Positions 1-8,756 of a stretch of DNA of 27,940 bases are shown piece by piece. The position numbers and the translations under genes were made by a program. Position 1 is the stretch's first letter. Each line of letters opens with the position of its first letter. The stretch comes from QHXQ01 sp038322995. GTDB taxonomy: Bacteria; Acidobacteriota; Blastocatellia; Pyrinomonadales; Pyrinomonadaceae. The stretch lies in the NCBI GenBank assembly GCA_038322995.1, contig JBBQGM010000071.1, positions 1 through 27,940 of the forward strand. The letters are read 5' to 3'. The notes beneath the pieces were generated by a model. The model saw only the letters and a list, made by a program, of their open reading frames with translations. It did no database searches and was not told the DNA's origin.

Positions 1-456
1 CCGCTTATTTTCCTCGCCCGCGCCGGACTGCTTGATCTGCTGCAATTGCTCTCGGCGGAAGTCATCGTGCCGGAAGCGGTGGCAATGGAGATTGGGCGGC
101 GCGGGCCGGACGACCCGACCGCGCGAGCAATAGCCGACACCGCTTGGCTAATAGTGACGCAGACGCCGCCCGTCCCGCCGCAGGTTCAGGCGTGGGGCTT
201 AGGGCCGGGTGAATCATCCGTACTGGCGTGGGCACACGCACATCCCGGCACGGAGGCGATTATTGACGACTTGGCGGCGCGCCGCTGTGCCGCAGCCCTC
301 AGCATTCCGGCGCGCGGAACGTTGGGTCTGGTGCTTGTCGCGAAGCAACGCGGGCGTATCCCGGAGGCAAGACCCATCCTCCTGCAACTGCGACAAAGCG
401 GAATGTATCTATCTGACCGCGTGCTAAATCAGGCGCTGGCGTTGGTTGAAGAATAA
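1..456 (+). CDS. DUF3368 PIN-like protein, 5' end cut by window edge
   Basis: The reading frame is open from base 1 to the TAA at 454-456, so the true start lies upstream. The first visible residues (PLIFLARAGLLDLL) are the usual N-terminal strand and helix of DUF3368 proteins, and a TTG at base 46 is therefore not the start. Further family marks are EVIVPEAV, the GLGPGES segment, IIDDLAARR, GTLGLVLVAK and a C-terminal LSDRVLNQALALVEE. DUF3368 proteins are PIN-like and are usually found as the presumed toxin or nuclease half of small toxin-antitoxin pairs, often behind a UPF0175 gene; any such partner would lie outside the window. The acidic residues in GES and IIDD fit a PIN-type metal site. 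The gene ends 17 bp before the restriction-modification gene, so the two may be co-transcribed. The family call is firm; the toxin role is inferred. Confidence 0.88.
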   Translation, partial: PLIFLARAGLLDLLQLLSAEVIVPEAVAMEIGRRGPDDPTARAIADTAWLIVTQTPPVPPQVQAWGLGPGESSVLAWAHAHPGTEAIIDDLAARRCAAALSIPARGTLGLVLVAKQRGRIPEARPILLQLRQSGMYLSDRVLNQALALVEE

Positions 457-473
457 TGACTGATAGCTGAGAT

Positions 474-3400
474 ATGGGCGTAAGAGATAATCGCAAACAC
501 GAAGTTGCGTTTTGTGCGGACGTTTCAAAATGGTCGGATAGGCTGTTTGAAAGTGACGCCTCATTACCCTTTGGCTCATCAGACATAGAAAGCTTTGGAC
601 GCGGTAGCCAGAAGCGACAGGACTTCCGAGTTTACGAACGGATGGAGCGCGGCGGCAGGCTTGCGCTTTGTGGTGAAGTTAAATTGCCGGGCACGGCGCA
701 GGGCCGCTCGCCCTTTGATCCCGCGCTGATGACGGACGCTTTCGCAAAAGCGACAGCGGAGAACTGCCGTTACTTCTTCACTTGGAATGTAGAGCACTTA
801 GCCCTGTTTGATCGGTCGCTGTGGGATGCCGAGACGATGCATGAAAGATGCGTCGGACAGTGGCGGCTGGGGCTTGAACTGAATCAGCCGGGTGAGGTCG
901 CGCACGCTGAAGTCATCGCTAAAATCCGCGACGAGTTCTTACCAAAGTTTTACGCTGATTTCGGCGACGTTTGGCTAGGCCGTAAGAAGGACATCGCGCC
1001 CGCCCCGTCGGATTTTTACATCGCGGTACTTGAAACACACCTTGCCGGCCCGCGCGGGCCGGTGCGTGAACTGCGCGATTATCTCGCGTTGCAAGCCGGC
1101 GCGAGTTCCGCCTTCGATGCCCAATTACGCGAATGGATGGTGTCCGAGCAGCAATGGAACTTTGATCGTAATGATCCTGTCTCGTGGCGCGAAGTGATTG
1201 AGCGGGCGGCGCGCAGCATGGTTTACGTGCTGAGCAACCGCATCCTGTTTTATCAGGCGGTGCGCTTACGCAATCAGCTACCGGAACTAAAACTCCCCGA
1301 ACGCGCAAAGAAAGACCCGCAGAGGGCGCTCAACTATCTGCGTGATCGTTTTGCAGAGGCGGTGGAAAAGACCGGCGATTACGAGCCTGTCTTTTTCCCC
1401 GACGACGATAACGATTGGGCGGCGCTCATCGCTCTATCCGGCGCGAACTCGCTGGAAGCTTGGGACAAGACGATCCACGCGATTGAGAAGTTTAATTTCA
1501 AAGAAATCCCGACTGACATTCTCGGCGGCGTCTTTCAAAAACTCATTAGCCCGGAAGAGCGGCATAAGTTCGGCCAGCATTACACCGATGAGACGATTGT
1601 AGATGTCATTAACGCCTTCTGTATTCGTAAGGCAGAAGCCAATGTACTCGATCCGGCTTGCGGCAGTGGCAGCTTTCTCGTGCGCGCTTATTACCGTAAG
1701 GTGCAACTCGATAAGGGGCTCACCAATCAGGAATTGCTGGCAGGCATCTACGGCTGCGACATCAATCCGTTTCCGGCGCATCTCGCCACCTTAAACTTGG
1801 CCGCGCGCAACATCGCCAACGAAGAAAATTATCCGCGCATTGCGCATCGTAATTTCTTCACAGTTGCGCCCGGCAAGTCTTTCTGTGAGTTGCCCACGGC
1901 GGCGGCCGCGTATGAAGGGCGGCGTGCGCGCCAGCCGATTGCGCTGCCAGAGCTTGATGCAGTGATCGGCAATCCACCTTACGTGCGGCAAGAGAACATT
2001 CCGAAGGCCGCCGAGCTGACAAAGGCGTTGCGTGATCAGTCCAAAGAGCATCTGTATGAATCCGCCGAACGCGCATGGCCCGGCATCGGCCTCTCAAGGC
2101 AGAGCGACTTGCACATCTATTTCTGGCCGGTAGCAGCGCAGTTTCTGACTGCTGATGGCTGGTTTGGCTTTCTGGTTTCCTCAAGCTGGCTCGATGCGCG
2201 CTACGGGTTTGCGCTGCAACGCTGGGTGCTCTCGCATTTCCGCTTGGTGGCAGTCATCGAGAGCGTGCATGAGCCGTGGTTCACGGACGCGCGGGTCAAG
2301 ACGGCGGCGACCATCCTCCAGCGTTGTGATAACGAGCGTAAACGCGGCGAGAATCTTGTGCGCTTCGTCCGGCTCAAACGGCCGCTGGCGGAGATTCTAG
2401 GCGAGCGCAAGGACGAGCGACAGAAACAGGAAGCGGCCGAAGAACTACGCGATCTCATTCTCCGGCGGAAGACTGATTATTCAGACGACCGGCTACGCAT
2501 CATGCTCAAACGGCAGGCCGACCTGTGGAGCGAAGGATTGTCGGTCGCGCAGATGTTCGCGCGGCAGAAGGCGCTTGCGGCGGGCGCGCTGGCAAGTGAA
2601 GACGAGGAGGAAGCAACCGCCCGACCAAACGACAGACGCGCCGCACAAGCGAGCATGCAGGGCGCTGAGTTGGAGACACTGGATTACGGCGGCGGCAAGT
2701 GGGGGCGTTACTTACGCGCGCCGGATTTCTATTTCCAGCTCATGCGCGAGTTCGGTGGCCGCTTCACGCGAATGGGTGACGTGGCCACGATCAAATTTGG
2801 CGTCAAGAGCGGATGCGATGCTTTCTTCATGCCGCGCAACGTCTCGGCAAACTTGTTGGCGAAAAATCCGAGTGAATCGGAGTGGCGTAATTTGCCGCTC
2901 ATGCGTCGTTGTAAGCGCGCCGACGTTGAGCGCGGCGCAGTGGTCATTGTGCAATGCGGCGATAAGACCTTGCACCCGATTGAGTCTGAATATGTGCAGC
3001 CTGAAGTGCATAGTTTGATGCAGGTGGATCGGCCCGTCGTGACACCGGAGCAGCTTGACCGCGTCGTGCTGTGGATCGATCAGCCGCTCAACGAGCTTAA
3101 GAAAACTTACGCGCACGACTTCATCGTATGGGGCAGCAAGCAAACATTTGCTTCCAGCAAATCAAAGAGCGTGCCCGTGCCCGAACGTGAAACGTGCGCC
3201 GGCCGCGAGACGTGGTATGACCTGACTGGCACGCGGCCCGGCATTGGCTTTTGGTCAATGTCACAGCAATATCGTCACATCATACCGGCGAATCCCCACG
3301 GGCTTATCTGCAATCACAATCTGTTTGACCTGCACCCGTTAAATCTCGCTCCGAAAGCAAGACAGGCTTTGATGCCTATCCTGAATTCGACAATCGTTGC

Positions 3401-4283
3401 TTTCGTCAAACCGTTCTATGGGCGTTACGCTGGCACAGAAGGCAACCTCAAGACTGAAGTGGTTGACACGCTGCTGATCGAAATCCCCGATCCGCGCAAC
3501 GTGACCGAACCCATCTTGCACCGGCTGGAAACTGCCTTCTTGTCTATGCAGGGACGCAAGGTTACGCACCTCGTCGAAGAGGCATTTCTCAACTGCCACA
3601 CCGCCGCAGAAGTGCGCGAAGCGGCCAAACTGCCGCTCGGCTTGCCGGTCGAACTGCAACAAGCGGATCGCCGCGAACTCGACGATGCTGTTTTTGAGTT
3701 GCTCGGAGTCACGAACGCGAAACGTCGGCAAGAACTCATCGATCAACTCTACCGCGAAGTCGCGCAGCACTACCGCGACATCCGCATCATCGAAGTGCAA
3801 AAGATGGAGCAGCGGCGCGGTGGGGGCAGCAGCAAAGTCTCAGCCCTACAACTTGCGCTCAGCGCGTGGGACGAGCTTGAACCTGATTGGCGCAAGCCGC
3901 TGGCCCAATGGCTCGCCGAAGAGGTTGACGGAGCCAAGCTCGTCAACATCCCTGAGGGTGAAGTGCGCTTGCCCGACGCTCAGAATTTTCTCGACGCAAC
4001 GACCATCTACTTCGGCAAGCAACCGCCCGTTGTTCACGTCTGCGACAACCGTACAGAGGCCGAGCTACTGCTCGCCATCGCCCAAGCCAGTTTACGCGGC
4101 CCTGTCTCAATTCCGACGAACGAAAAAGAGTGCGGCCGACTAGCACAGTCGCTTGGAACACGTATCGCTGAAGGTAAGTTGAAGTTGGCAGAGATAGCGA
4201 AGCAATACGCGGGCGCGGACAAACTCCGCGAACAGGTCGTTACTACTCTGACGCGCTGGTTCATTCAAGGCAAACCAGAGTGA
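474..4283 (+). CDS. Large N6-adenine DNA methyltransferase, putative type IIG restriction-modification enzyme (Eco57I-like)
   Basis: A 1269-residue protein that probably methylates adenine in a specific DNA site and may also cut DNA. Methyltransferase motif I is seen as VLDPACGSGSF at residues 391-401, and the gamma-class catalytic motif IV as NPPY at 500-503. The N-terminal region has a PD-(D/E)xK-like arrangement: D50 followed by E68-V-K70 in GEVKLPG. This could be a restriction nuclease domain. Roughly residues 730-1010 follow the methyltransferase core and end in a segment resembling target-recognition domains of type IIG enzymes (GDVATIKFGVKSGCDAFF, then NSTIVAFVKPFYGRYAGTEG). The last about 250 residues are helical and unassigned. 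The length suits single-chain type IIG enzymes. PglX of BREX is similar in size, but no other BREX gene is nearby. The ATG at 474 has only a weak upstream purine stretch. Base composition is less GC-extreme than the flanks, fitting an acquired gene. Confidence 0.85.
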   Translation: MGVRDNRKHEVAFCADVSKWSDRLFESDASLPFGSSDIESFGRGSQKRQDFRVYERMERGGRLALCGEVKLPGTAQGRSPFDPALMTDAFAKATAENCRYFFTWNVEHLALFDRSLWDAETMHERCVGQWRLGLELNQPGEVAHAEVIAKIRDEFLPKFYADFGDVWLGRKKDIAPAPSDFYIAVLETHLAGPRGPVRELRDYLALQAGASSAFDAQLREWMVSEQQWNFDRNDPVSWREVIERAARSMVYVLSNRILFYQAVRLRNQLPELKLPERAKKDPQRALNYLRDRFAEAVEKTGDYEPVFFPDDDNDWAALIALSGANSLEAWDKTIHAIEKFNFKEIPTDILGGVFQKLISPEERHKFGQHYTDETIVDVINAFCIRKAEANVLDPACGSGSFLVRAYYRKVQLDKGLTNQELLAGIYGCDINPFPAHLATLNLAARNIANEENYPRIAHRNFFTVAPGKSFCELPTAAAAYEGRRARQPIALPELDAVIGNPPYVRQENIPKAAELTKALRDQSKEHLYESAERAWPGIGLSRQSDLHIYFWPVAAQFLTADGWFGFLVSSSWLDARYGFALQRWVLSHFRLVAVIESVHEPWFTDARVKTAATILQRCDNERKRGENLVRFVRLKRPLAEILGERKDERQKQEAAEELRDLILRRKTDYSDDRLRIMLKRQADLWSEGLSVAQMFARQKALAAGALASEDEEEATARPNDRRAAQASMQGAELETLDYGGGKWGRYLRAPDFYFQLMREFGGRFTRMGDVATIKFGVKSGCDAFFMPRNVSANLLAKNPSESEWRNLPLMRRCKRADVERGAVVIVQCGDKTLHPIESEYVQPEVHSLMQVDRPVVTPEQLDRVVLWIDQPLNELKKTYAHDFIVWGSKQTFASSKSKSVPVPERETCAGRETWYDLTGTRPGIGFWSMSQQYRHIIPANPHGLICNHNLFDLHPLNLAPKARQALMPILNSTIVAFVKPFYGRYAGTEGNLKTEVVDTLLIEIPDPRNVTEPILHRLETAFLSMQGRKVTHLVEEAFLNCHTAAEVREAAKLPLGLPVELQQADRRELDDAVFELLGVTNAKRRQELIDQLYREVAQHYRDIRIIEVQKMEQRRGGGSSKVSALQLALSAWDELEPDWRKPLAQWLAEEVDGAKLVNIPEGEVRLPDAQNFLDATTIYFGKQPPVVHVCDNRTEAELLLAIAQASLRGPVSIPTNEKECGRLAQSLGTRIAEGKLKLAEIAKQYAGADKLREQVVTTLTRWFIQGKPE

Positions 4284-4319
4284 ACGAACACTATGTTGAC
4301 CATCTGGCACAAATTGCCA

Positions 4320-4710
4320 TCATGATGCGTGCTGCTCGCTATGCTCGGCGGTGAGCGCGGCGATGGGCACGTTTAGCTTTGCCACGTCCAACTCGCCGTC
4401 ACGCAGGCGACGGCCCCAGTCGCACATGGCGGCGATGACGGGGCGGAGGGTTTCGCCGCGCGGCGTGAGCGAGTATTCGACTTTGGGCGGGACTTGCGTG
4501 CGCATAGACCTCGCGGTGCAGGATGCCGTCGCGCTCCAGTTCGCGCAGTTGTTGCGTGAGCATCTTTTGCGAGACGGCGGGCAGGGCGCGCTGCAAGGCG
4601 GAGAAACGCTGCACGCCTTGAAATAGTTGGAAGAGGATCGGGACTTTCCAGCGGCCGCCGATGACTGCGAGCGCCGTCTCGGCCGGACATTTCGTGCGGG
4701 CTGGTTTCAT
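4320..4710 (-). pseudogene. HxlR-family transcriptional regulator, frameshifted
   Basis: The N-terminal part starts at ATG 4710 and reads MKPARTKCPAETALAVIGGRWKVPILF, then RFSALQRALPAVSQKMLTQQLRELERDGILHREVYA. This is a clear HxlR winged-helix domain with the usual leading cysteine, a redox-sensing position in some members. After REVYA the frame runs into unrelated sequence, while the expected continuation (QVPPKVEYSLTPRGETLRPVIAAMCDWG) sits in another frame ending at 4320. Removing four bases near 4495-4503 restores the family's normal spacing (REVYAQVPPKVEYS), so a 4-bp insertion, perhaps a GCAC-type duplication, is the simplest explanation. The gene is divergent from an NmrA-like reductase, the classic arrangement for a HxlR regulator controlling a quinone or NAD(P)H-linked reductase. 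It could be a true pseudogene or a sequencing or assembly error. Confidence 0.85.
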
Positions 4711-4729
4711 CGCTGCTTTCTGCCACGTA

Positions 4730-4758
4730 ACTTTTCGGTGAGTATAACACCGAAAAGT
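4730..4758. promoter_or_regulatory. Perfect 11-bp inverted repeat, likely HxlR operator
   Basis: ACTTTTCGGTG (4730-4740) and its exact reverse complement CACCGAAAAGT (4748-4758) flank the 7-base spacer AGTATAA. The site lies about 20 bp from the HxlR start and about 100 bp from the reductase start. The spacer and its edges contain TATACT on the minus strand and TATAAC on the plus strand, both resembling -10 elements, so a dimer bound here could block both promoters. HxlR regulators commonly bind such palindromes in divergent intergenic regions. The repeat is seen directly; the operator role is inferred. Confidence 0.65.
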
Positions 4759-4862
4759 GCCGTCTTCACGCGCGCCCAGCCTTCTGCTATACGTGCAAGC
4801 CCTGCCTGCGCGCAGGGATAACCAACCATCACCACACTGCATGTTTAGCAAAGGAGCAGATT

Positions 4863-5726
4863 ATGATTCTCGTCACAGGCGCGACCGGCAAGAGCGGGCG
4901 CGAGATCGTTACCCAACTGTCAGCGGCCGGCGCGCAGGTACGCGCACTCGTGCGCGACCCGGCGAAGGCCGCATGGTTGGCGGCGCTACCCGGCGTTGAG
5001 ATCGTGCAGGGCGATCTGAGCAAGCCGGAAACTTTGCCCGCCGCGCTCGCGCACGTTGGGCATGTCTTACTACTGTCGCCCGCCACCCCGAACTCCGGCT
5101 CGGAGCAGAATAATTTAATCGCGGCGGCGATGCGCGCTGCTGCGCCACCGCACATCGTCAAGTTCTCCGCACTCGGCGCAGACGCCAACGCGCCCGAAGG
5201 TTTTTTGCGTTGGCACGGCCAGATCGAAGGCCAACTCGAAGCATCCGGTCTGTACTACACAAACTTGCAACCGACCGTCTTCATGCAGGAGATGCTAAAT
5301 TCATGGGCCGGGCAGAAAACCATCTATCTGCCGATGGCGGAAACGCCCATCGCGCTCGTGGACACGCGCGACATCGCGGCCGTTGCCGTCAAGGCCTTGA
5401 CGGAGGCCGGGCACGCGGGCAAGTCTTATCCGATCACGGGGCCGGCGGCCTTGACGATGCGCGAGATGGCGGCGCAAATTTCCGCGGCCACGGGCGAACA
5501 AGTAAATTATGTCAACGTCACGCCGGAGCAGTGGGCGCAGAGTCTGCGTGACATGAAACTGCCTGAGTGGTTAATCAGTGGCTTGGGTCAACTCTACGAT
5601 AACTTACGCGCGGGCGGGGGCGCAGAAGTCAGCGGGACGGTGCGCGCGGTGGCGGGCAAAGAGCCAATTACCTTCGCGGAGTTTGCGCGTGAGCATGCGG
5701 CCCAGTTCAAAGGCGCGGGCGCGTGA
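4863..5726 (+). CDS. NmrA-like SDR-family NAD(P)-binding reductase (QorB-like)
   Basis: A 287-residue atypical short-chain dehydrogenase with the nucleotide-binding motif GATGKSG at residues 6-12 after strand MILVT. ALVRDP and VQGDL fit the next Rossmann elements. TNLQPTVFMQ and ALVDTRDIAAVAVKAL are typical of NmrA and NAD(P)H:quinone oxidoreductase type 2 proteins, and no classical YxxxK catalytic pair is obvious. A strong Shine-Dalgarno sequence, AAAGGAG, precedes the ATG by about 6 bases. Members reduce quinones with NAD(P)H or act as redox-sensing regulators. The divergent HxlR gene and the palindrome between them suggest induction by an electrophile or quinone, with the regulator now apparently broken. 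The substrate cannot be read from the sequence. Confidence 0.88.
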   Translation: MILVTGATGKSGREIVTQLSAAGAQVRALVRDPAKAAWLAALPGVEIVQGDLSKPETLPAALAHVGHVLLLSPATPNSGSEQNNLIAAAMRAAAPPHIVKFSALGADANAPEGFLRWHGQIEGQLEASGLYYTNLQPTVFMQEMLNSWAGQKTIYLPMAETPIALVDTRDIAAVAVKALTEAGHAGKSYPITGPAALTMREMAAQISAATGEQVNYVNVTPEQWAQSLRDMKLPEWLISGLGQLYDNLRAGGGAEVSGTVRAVAGKEPITFAEFAREHAAQFKGAGA

Positions 5727-5856
5727 CGGGCCGCGTGGGGCGCGGCTAAAGAACCGCGCGGGGCTAGTTCAGCAATTGGCCCTTACGGAAAATCCGCGCG
5801 TGGAGTAATAATAAGGCGGCCGCAAGGCGTAAGGTTTACAATTCACGACCGACCGG

Positions 5857-5890
5857 GGGAGCGGCGAAAAAGTTTTCGCCTGCTCCCTTT
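5857..5890 (+). terminator. Stem-loop before the glucosidase gene: terminator or leader hairpin
   Basis: GGGAGC plus GGCGAAAA (5857-5870) pairs with TTTTCGCC and GCTCCC (5873-5887) around a 2-base loop with one bulged T, followed by TTTCG. It lies about 130 bp after the reductase stop and about 30 bp before the glucosidase ATG. It may end the reductase transcript or sit in the glucosidase leader. The T-run is short. Confidence 0.5.
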
Positions 5891-5920
5891 CGTCCGGAGC
5901 AGTGCGACTCGATAAAATAT

Positions 5921-8650
5921 ATGAGCCAAAAAACTGATGTCGGCGCAGAGCAGCGCCGCTTGACCGAAGACGTTACGCGCGGGGCGAACTGGAAACGTTG
6001 GGGGCCGTATCTGTCGGAGCGGCAGTGGGGCACGGTGCGCGAGGACTATAGCGCGTATGGCTCGTGCTGGGATTATTTTCCGCACGATCATGCGCGCAGT
6101 CGCGTCTATCGTTGGGGCGAGGATGGCTTGCTCGGCATCAGCGACCGCGAAGGGCGTTTGTGCTTTGCGCTGGCGCTGTGGAACGAGCGCGATCCGATCT
6201 TGAAGGAGCGGCTGTTCGGCTTGACCAACAGCGAGGGCAATCACGGCGAGGACTGTAAAGAGTGCTACTTCTATCTCGACTCAACGCCGACCCACTCGTA
6301 CATGAAGGCGCTCTATAAATATCCGCAGGCGGCTTATCCATACGGGCAATTGATCGAAGAGAACCGGCGACGCGGGAAAGATGTGCCGGAGTTTGAACTG
6401 CAAGACACTGGCGTGTTCGACGAAGATCGCTACTTCGACGTGTTCGCCGAGTACGCGAAGCACACGCCGAACGATCTGTTGATTCGTTTGACGATTGCGA
6501 ATCGCGGCCCCGAAGCGGCGACGCTGCACCTGCTGCCGTCGCTCTGGTTTCGCAACACGTGGGCGTGGGGCCGCACGGGCGAGGGTTATTGGCCGCGGCC
6601 TGACATCAAGTTCGACCGCGCGACGGGGCTGCTGGTCGCCGAACATGCTTCCGCGTTCGGCAGGTTTTTCTGCGCGGCCGAAGAGACGGCCGACGGGGTC
6701 GCGCCTGAATTTTTATTCACCGAGAACGAGACGAACGGGGCGCGCGTGTTCGGCGCGCAGAACGCGCAACCCTACGTGAAGGATGCCTTCCACGAGTATG
6801 TGGTGGGCGGACGACACGAGGCCGTTAACCCCGCGCGGACGGGCACGAAGGCGGCAGCTTACTACAAGTTCGTCGTGCCCGCGCAGGGCGAAGTACAGGT
6901 AAACTTGCGGCTGTTCGCTGAAGCGGAAATGCCGGCAGAAATGTTCGGGCCGGAGTTCGCGGCCACGTTCGCCACGCGCATCGCGGAAGCCGATGCCTTC
7001 TACGCGCCGCTCGTACCGCAGAAATTAGCGCCGGCCGGAGCGCGCACGATGCGGCAGTCGTTCGCCAGTCTGTTATGGTCGAAGCAGTTCTATCACTACG
7101 TTGTGCGCGATTGGTTGGAAGGCGATCCGGCATGCCCGCCGCCGCCGCCCGAACGCCGCAAGGGGCGCAACAGTGAATGGCTGACGCTCCATAACCGGAA
7201 CGTCATCTCGATGCCCGATACGTGGGAGTACCCGTGGTATGCGTCGTGGGATTTGGCCTTCCACGCGCTCGTCTTCGCGATGATTGATCCAGAGTTTGCC
7301 AAGGATCAACTCGTGTTGCTTTTGCGCGAGTGGTACATGCACCCGAACGGGCAGATACCCGCTTACGAGTTCGCTTTCTCAGATGCCAACCCGCCCGTGC
7401 ATGCGTGGGCCTGCTGGCGCATCTACAAGATGGCGTGCGGGCCCGATGGCTGCCGCGACCGCCTCTTTCTCGAACGAGTCTTCTACAAGTTGCTCGTCAA
7501 CTTCACGTGGTGGGTTAATCGCAAGGACGTGGCGGGCAAGCAGATTTTCTCCGGCGGCTTTCTCGGCCTCGACAACATCGGCGTGTTTGATCGCTCGAAG
7601 CCGCTGCCCACGGGCGGCGCGCTCGAACAGGCGGATGGCACGGCCTGGATGGCCTTCTATTGCGGCACGATGCTCTCAATCGCCCTGGAGTTGGCCGTGG
7701 AAGAACCGGAGTATGAGGACATCGCGTCGAAGTTCTTCGAGCACTTCGTGGCCATCGTGGATGCAATGAATATAATCGGCGAAACGGAGAATGGTCTCTG
7801 GGACGAGGAGGACGGCTTCTATTACGACGAGATCAAAGTTGAAGGGCGCGAGATTCCGATGCGCGTGCGCTCGATGGTCGGTCTCATCCCGCTCTTCGCG
7901 GTGGAAAATTTGGACGCCGATTTAATCGAACGGCTGCCCGGCTTTGCTAAACGCTTGAACTGGTTTCTGGACAACCGGCAAGACCTCGCGCGCCATATCT
8001 CTTACATGGAGACGACGCACGACGGCAAACAGACGCGCCAACGATTGCTCGCCATTCCGTCGCGCGAGCGCCTGACGCGCGTGCTGCGTTATCTACTCGA
8101 CGAGCAAGAATTTCTGTCGCCCTACGGCGTGCGCTCGCTCTCGCGCGTCCACCTGGAACACCCGTTCGTGTTGCAGGTGGACGGCGCGGAATACACAGTG
8201 CCATATGATCCCGGCGACTCTTCGACCGTGGAGTTCGGCGGCAACTCGAACTGGCGCGGCCCCATCTGGTTCCCCGTCAACTATCTGCTCATCGAAGCAC
8301 TGCAACGTTATCACCATTTCTACGGCGACGACTTCAAGGTCGAATGTCCGGTCGGTTCCGGCAAGATGCTGACGCTCGCCGAAGTCGCGCAGGAGTTGAA
8401 TCGTCGGCTCGCACACATCTTTATCCCCGACGACAAGGGGCACGCGCCGTGGCAGGGCGGCGACGAACGGTTCGCCAGCGACCCGCACTGGCGCGAGCTT
8501 GTCCTCTTCCACGAATACTTTCACGGCGAGACGGGCCGCGGCCTCGGCGCATCGCACCAGACCGGTTGGACGGCGCTCATCGCCCGCTGCCTCGACGACC
8601 TCGCCCGCCGCAACGTCGAAGTCCACTTACAAACCGGCGGCGCGGACTGA
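5921..8650 (+). CDS. GH63-family (MGH1-like) glucosidase
   Basis: A 909-residue soluble protein without a signal peptide, matching the usual 880-900 residue bacterial 'glucosidase' members of glycoside hydrolase family 63. Recognisable segments are the N-terminal RWGPYLSERQWGTVREDYS, GDAW-type blocks replaced by WDYFPHDHARSR, SWDLAF with D444 as a candidate catalytic acid, PAYEFAFSDANPPVHAWA, and NWRGPIW at residues 777-783, which is strongly conserved in the (alpha/alpha)6 barrel. GH63 enzymes remove glucose from oligosaccharides by inversion. In bacteria this subfamily is thought to act on cytoplasmic alpha-glucosides such as glucosylglycerate, mannosylglycerate or trehalose-like solutes, which cannot be told from the sequence. 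The ATG at 5921 has no close Shine-Dalgarno sequence; a stem-loop lies just upstream. The gene stands alone and converges on the gene at 8757-9335. Confidence 0.9.
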   Translation: MSQKTDVGAEQRRLTEDVTRGANWKRWGPYLSERQWGTVREDYSAYGSCWDYFPHDHARSRVYRWGEDGLLGISDREGRLCFALALWNERDPILKERLFGLTNSEGNHGEDCKECYFYLDSTPTHSYMKALYKYPQAAYPYGQLIEENRRRGKDVPEFELQDTGVFDEDRYFDVFAEYAKHTPNDLLIRLTIANRGPEAATLHLLPSLWFRNTWAWGRTGEGYWPRPDIKFDRATGLLVAEHASAFGRFFCAAEETADGVAPEFLFTENETNGARVFGAQNAQPYVKDAFHEYVVGGRHEAVNPARTGTKAAAYYKFVVPAQGEVQVNLRLFAEAEMPAEMFGPEFAATFATRIAEADAFYAPLVPQKLAPAGARTMRQSFASLLWSKQFYHYVVRDWLEGDPACPPPPPERRKGRNSEWLTLHNRNVISMPDTWEYPWYASWDLAFHALVFAMIDPEFAKDQLVLLLREWYMHPNGQIPAYEFAFSDANPPVHAWACWRIYKMACGPDGCRDRLFLERVFYKLLVNFTWWVNRKDVAGKQIFSGGFLGLDNIGVFDRSKPLPTGGALEQADGTAWMAFYCGTMLSIALELAVEEPEYEDIASKFFEHFVAIVDAMNIIGETENGLWDEEDGFYYDEIKVEGREIPMRVRSMVGLIPLFAVENLDADLIERLPGFAKRLNWFLDNRQDLARHISYMETTHDGKQTRQRLLAIPSRERLTRVLRYLLDEQEFLSPYGVRSLSRVHLEHPFVLQVDGAEYTVPYDPGDSSTVEFGGNSNWRGPIWFPVNYLLIEALQRYHHFYGDDFKVECPVGSGKMLTLAEVAQELNRRLAHIFIPDDKGHAPWQGGDERFASDPHWRELVLFHEYFHGETGRGLGASHQTGWTALIARCLDDLARRNVEVHLQTGGAD

Positions 8651-8676
8651 CCAAGCAACGGGGCTAGCTATAGCCG

Positions 8677-8739
8677 CGCTGGCCACAAAGGGCCCGAAGC
8701 AGGATCGACGCATCTGCTTCGGGCCCTTTGTGGCCAGCG
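8677..8739. terminator. Long perfect hairpin between convergent genes, likely bidirectional terminator
   Basis: Bases 8677-8701 and 8715-8739 are perfect reverse complements, 25 bp each, with a 13-base loop in which GAT and ATC can pair further. It starts 27 bp after the glucosidase stop and ends 17 bp before the stop of the converging gene. Neither side has a strong T-run, although TTATTTGG follows on the plus strand. The arms contain CACAAAGGGCCCGAAGC. Confidence 0.7.
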
Positions 8740-8756
8740 TAGTTATTTGGTTTCGG

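Noticed and set aside
474..4283. BREX PglX
   Set aside because: Size and methyltransferase motifs fit, but no brxA, brxB, brxC, pglZ or brxL is nearby, and the N-terminal GEVKLPG region looks more like a nuclease domain.
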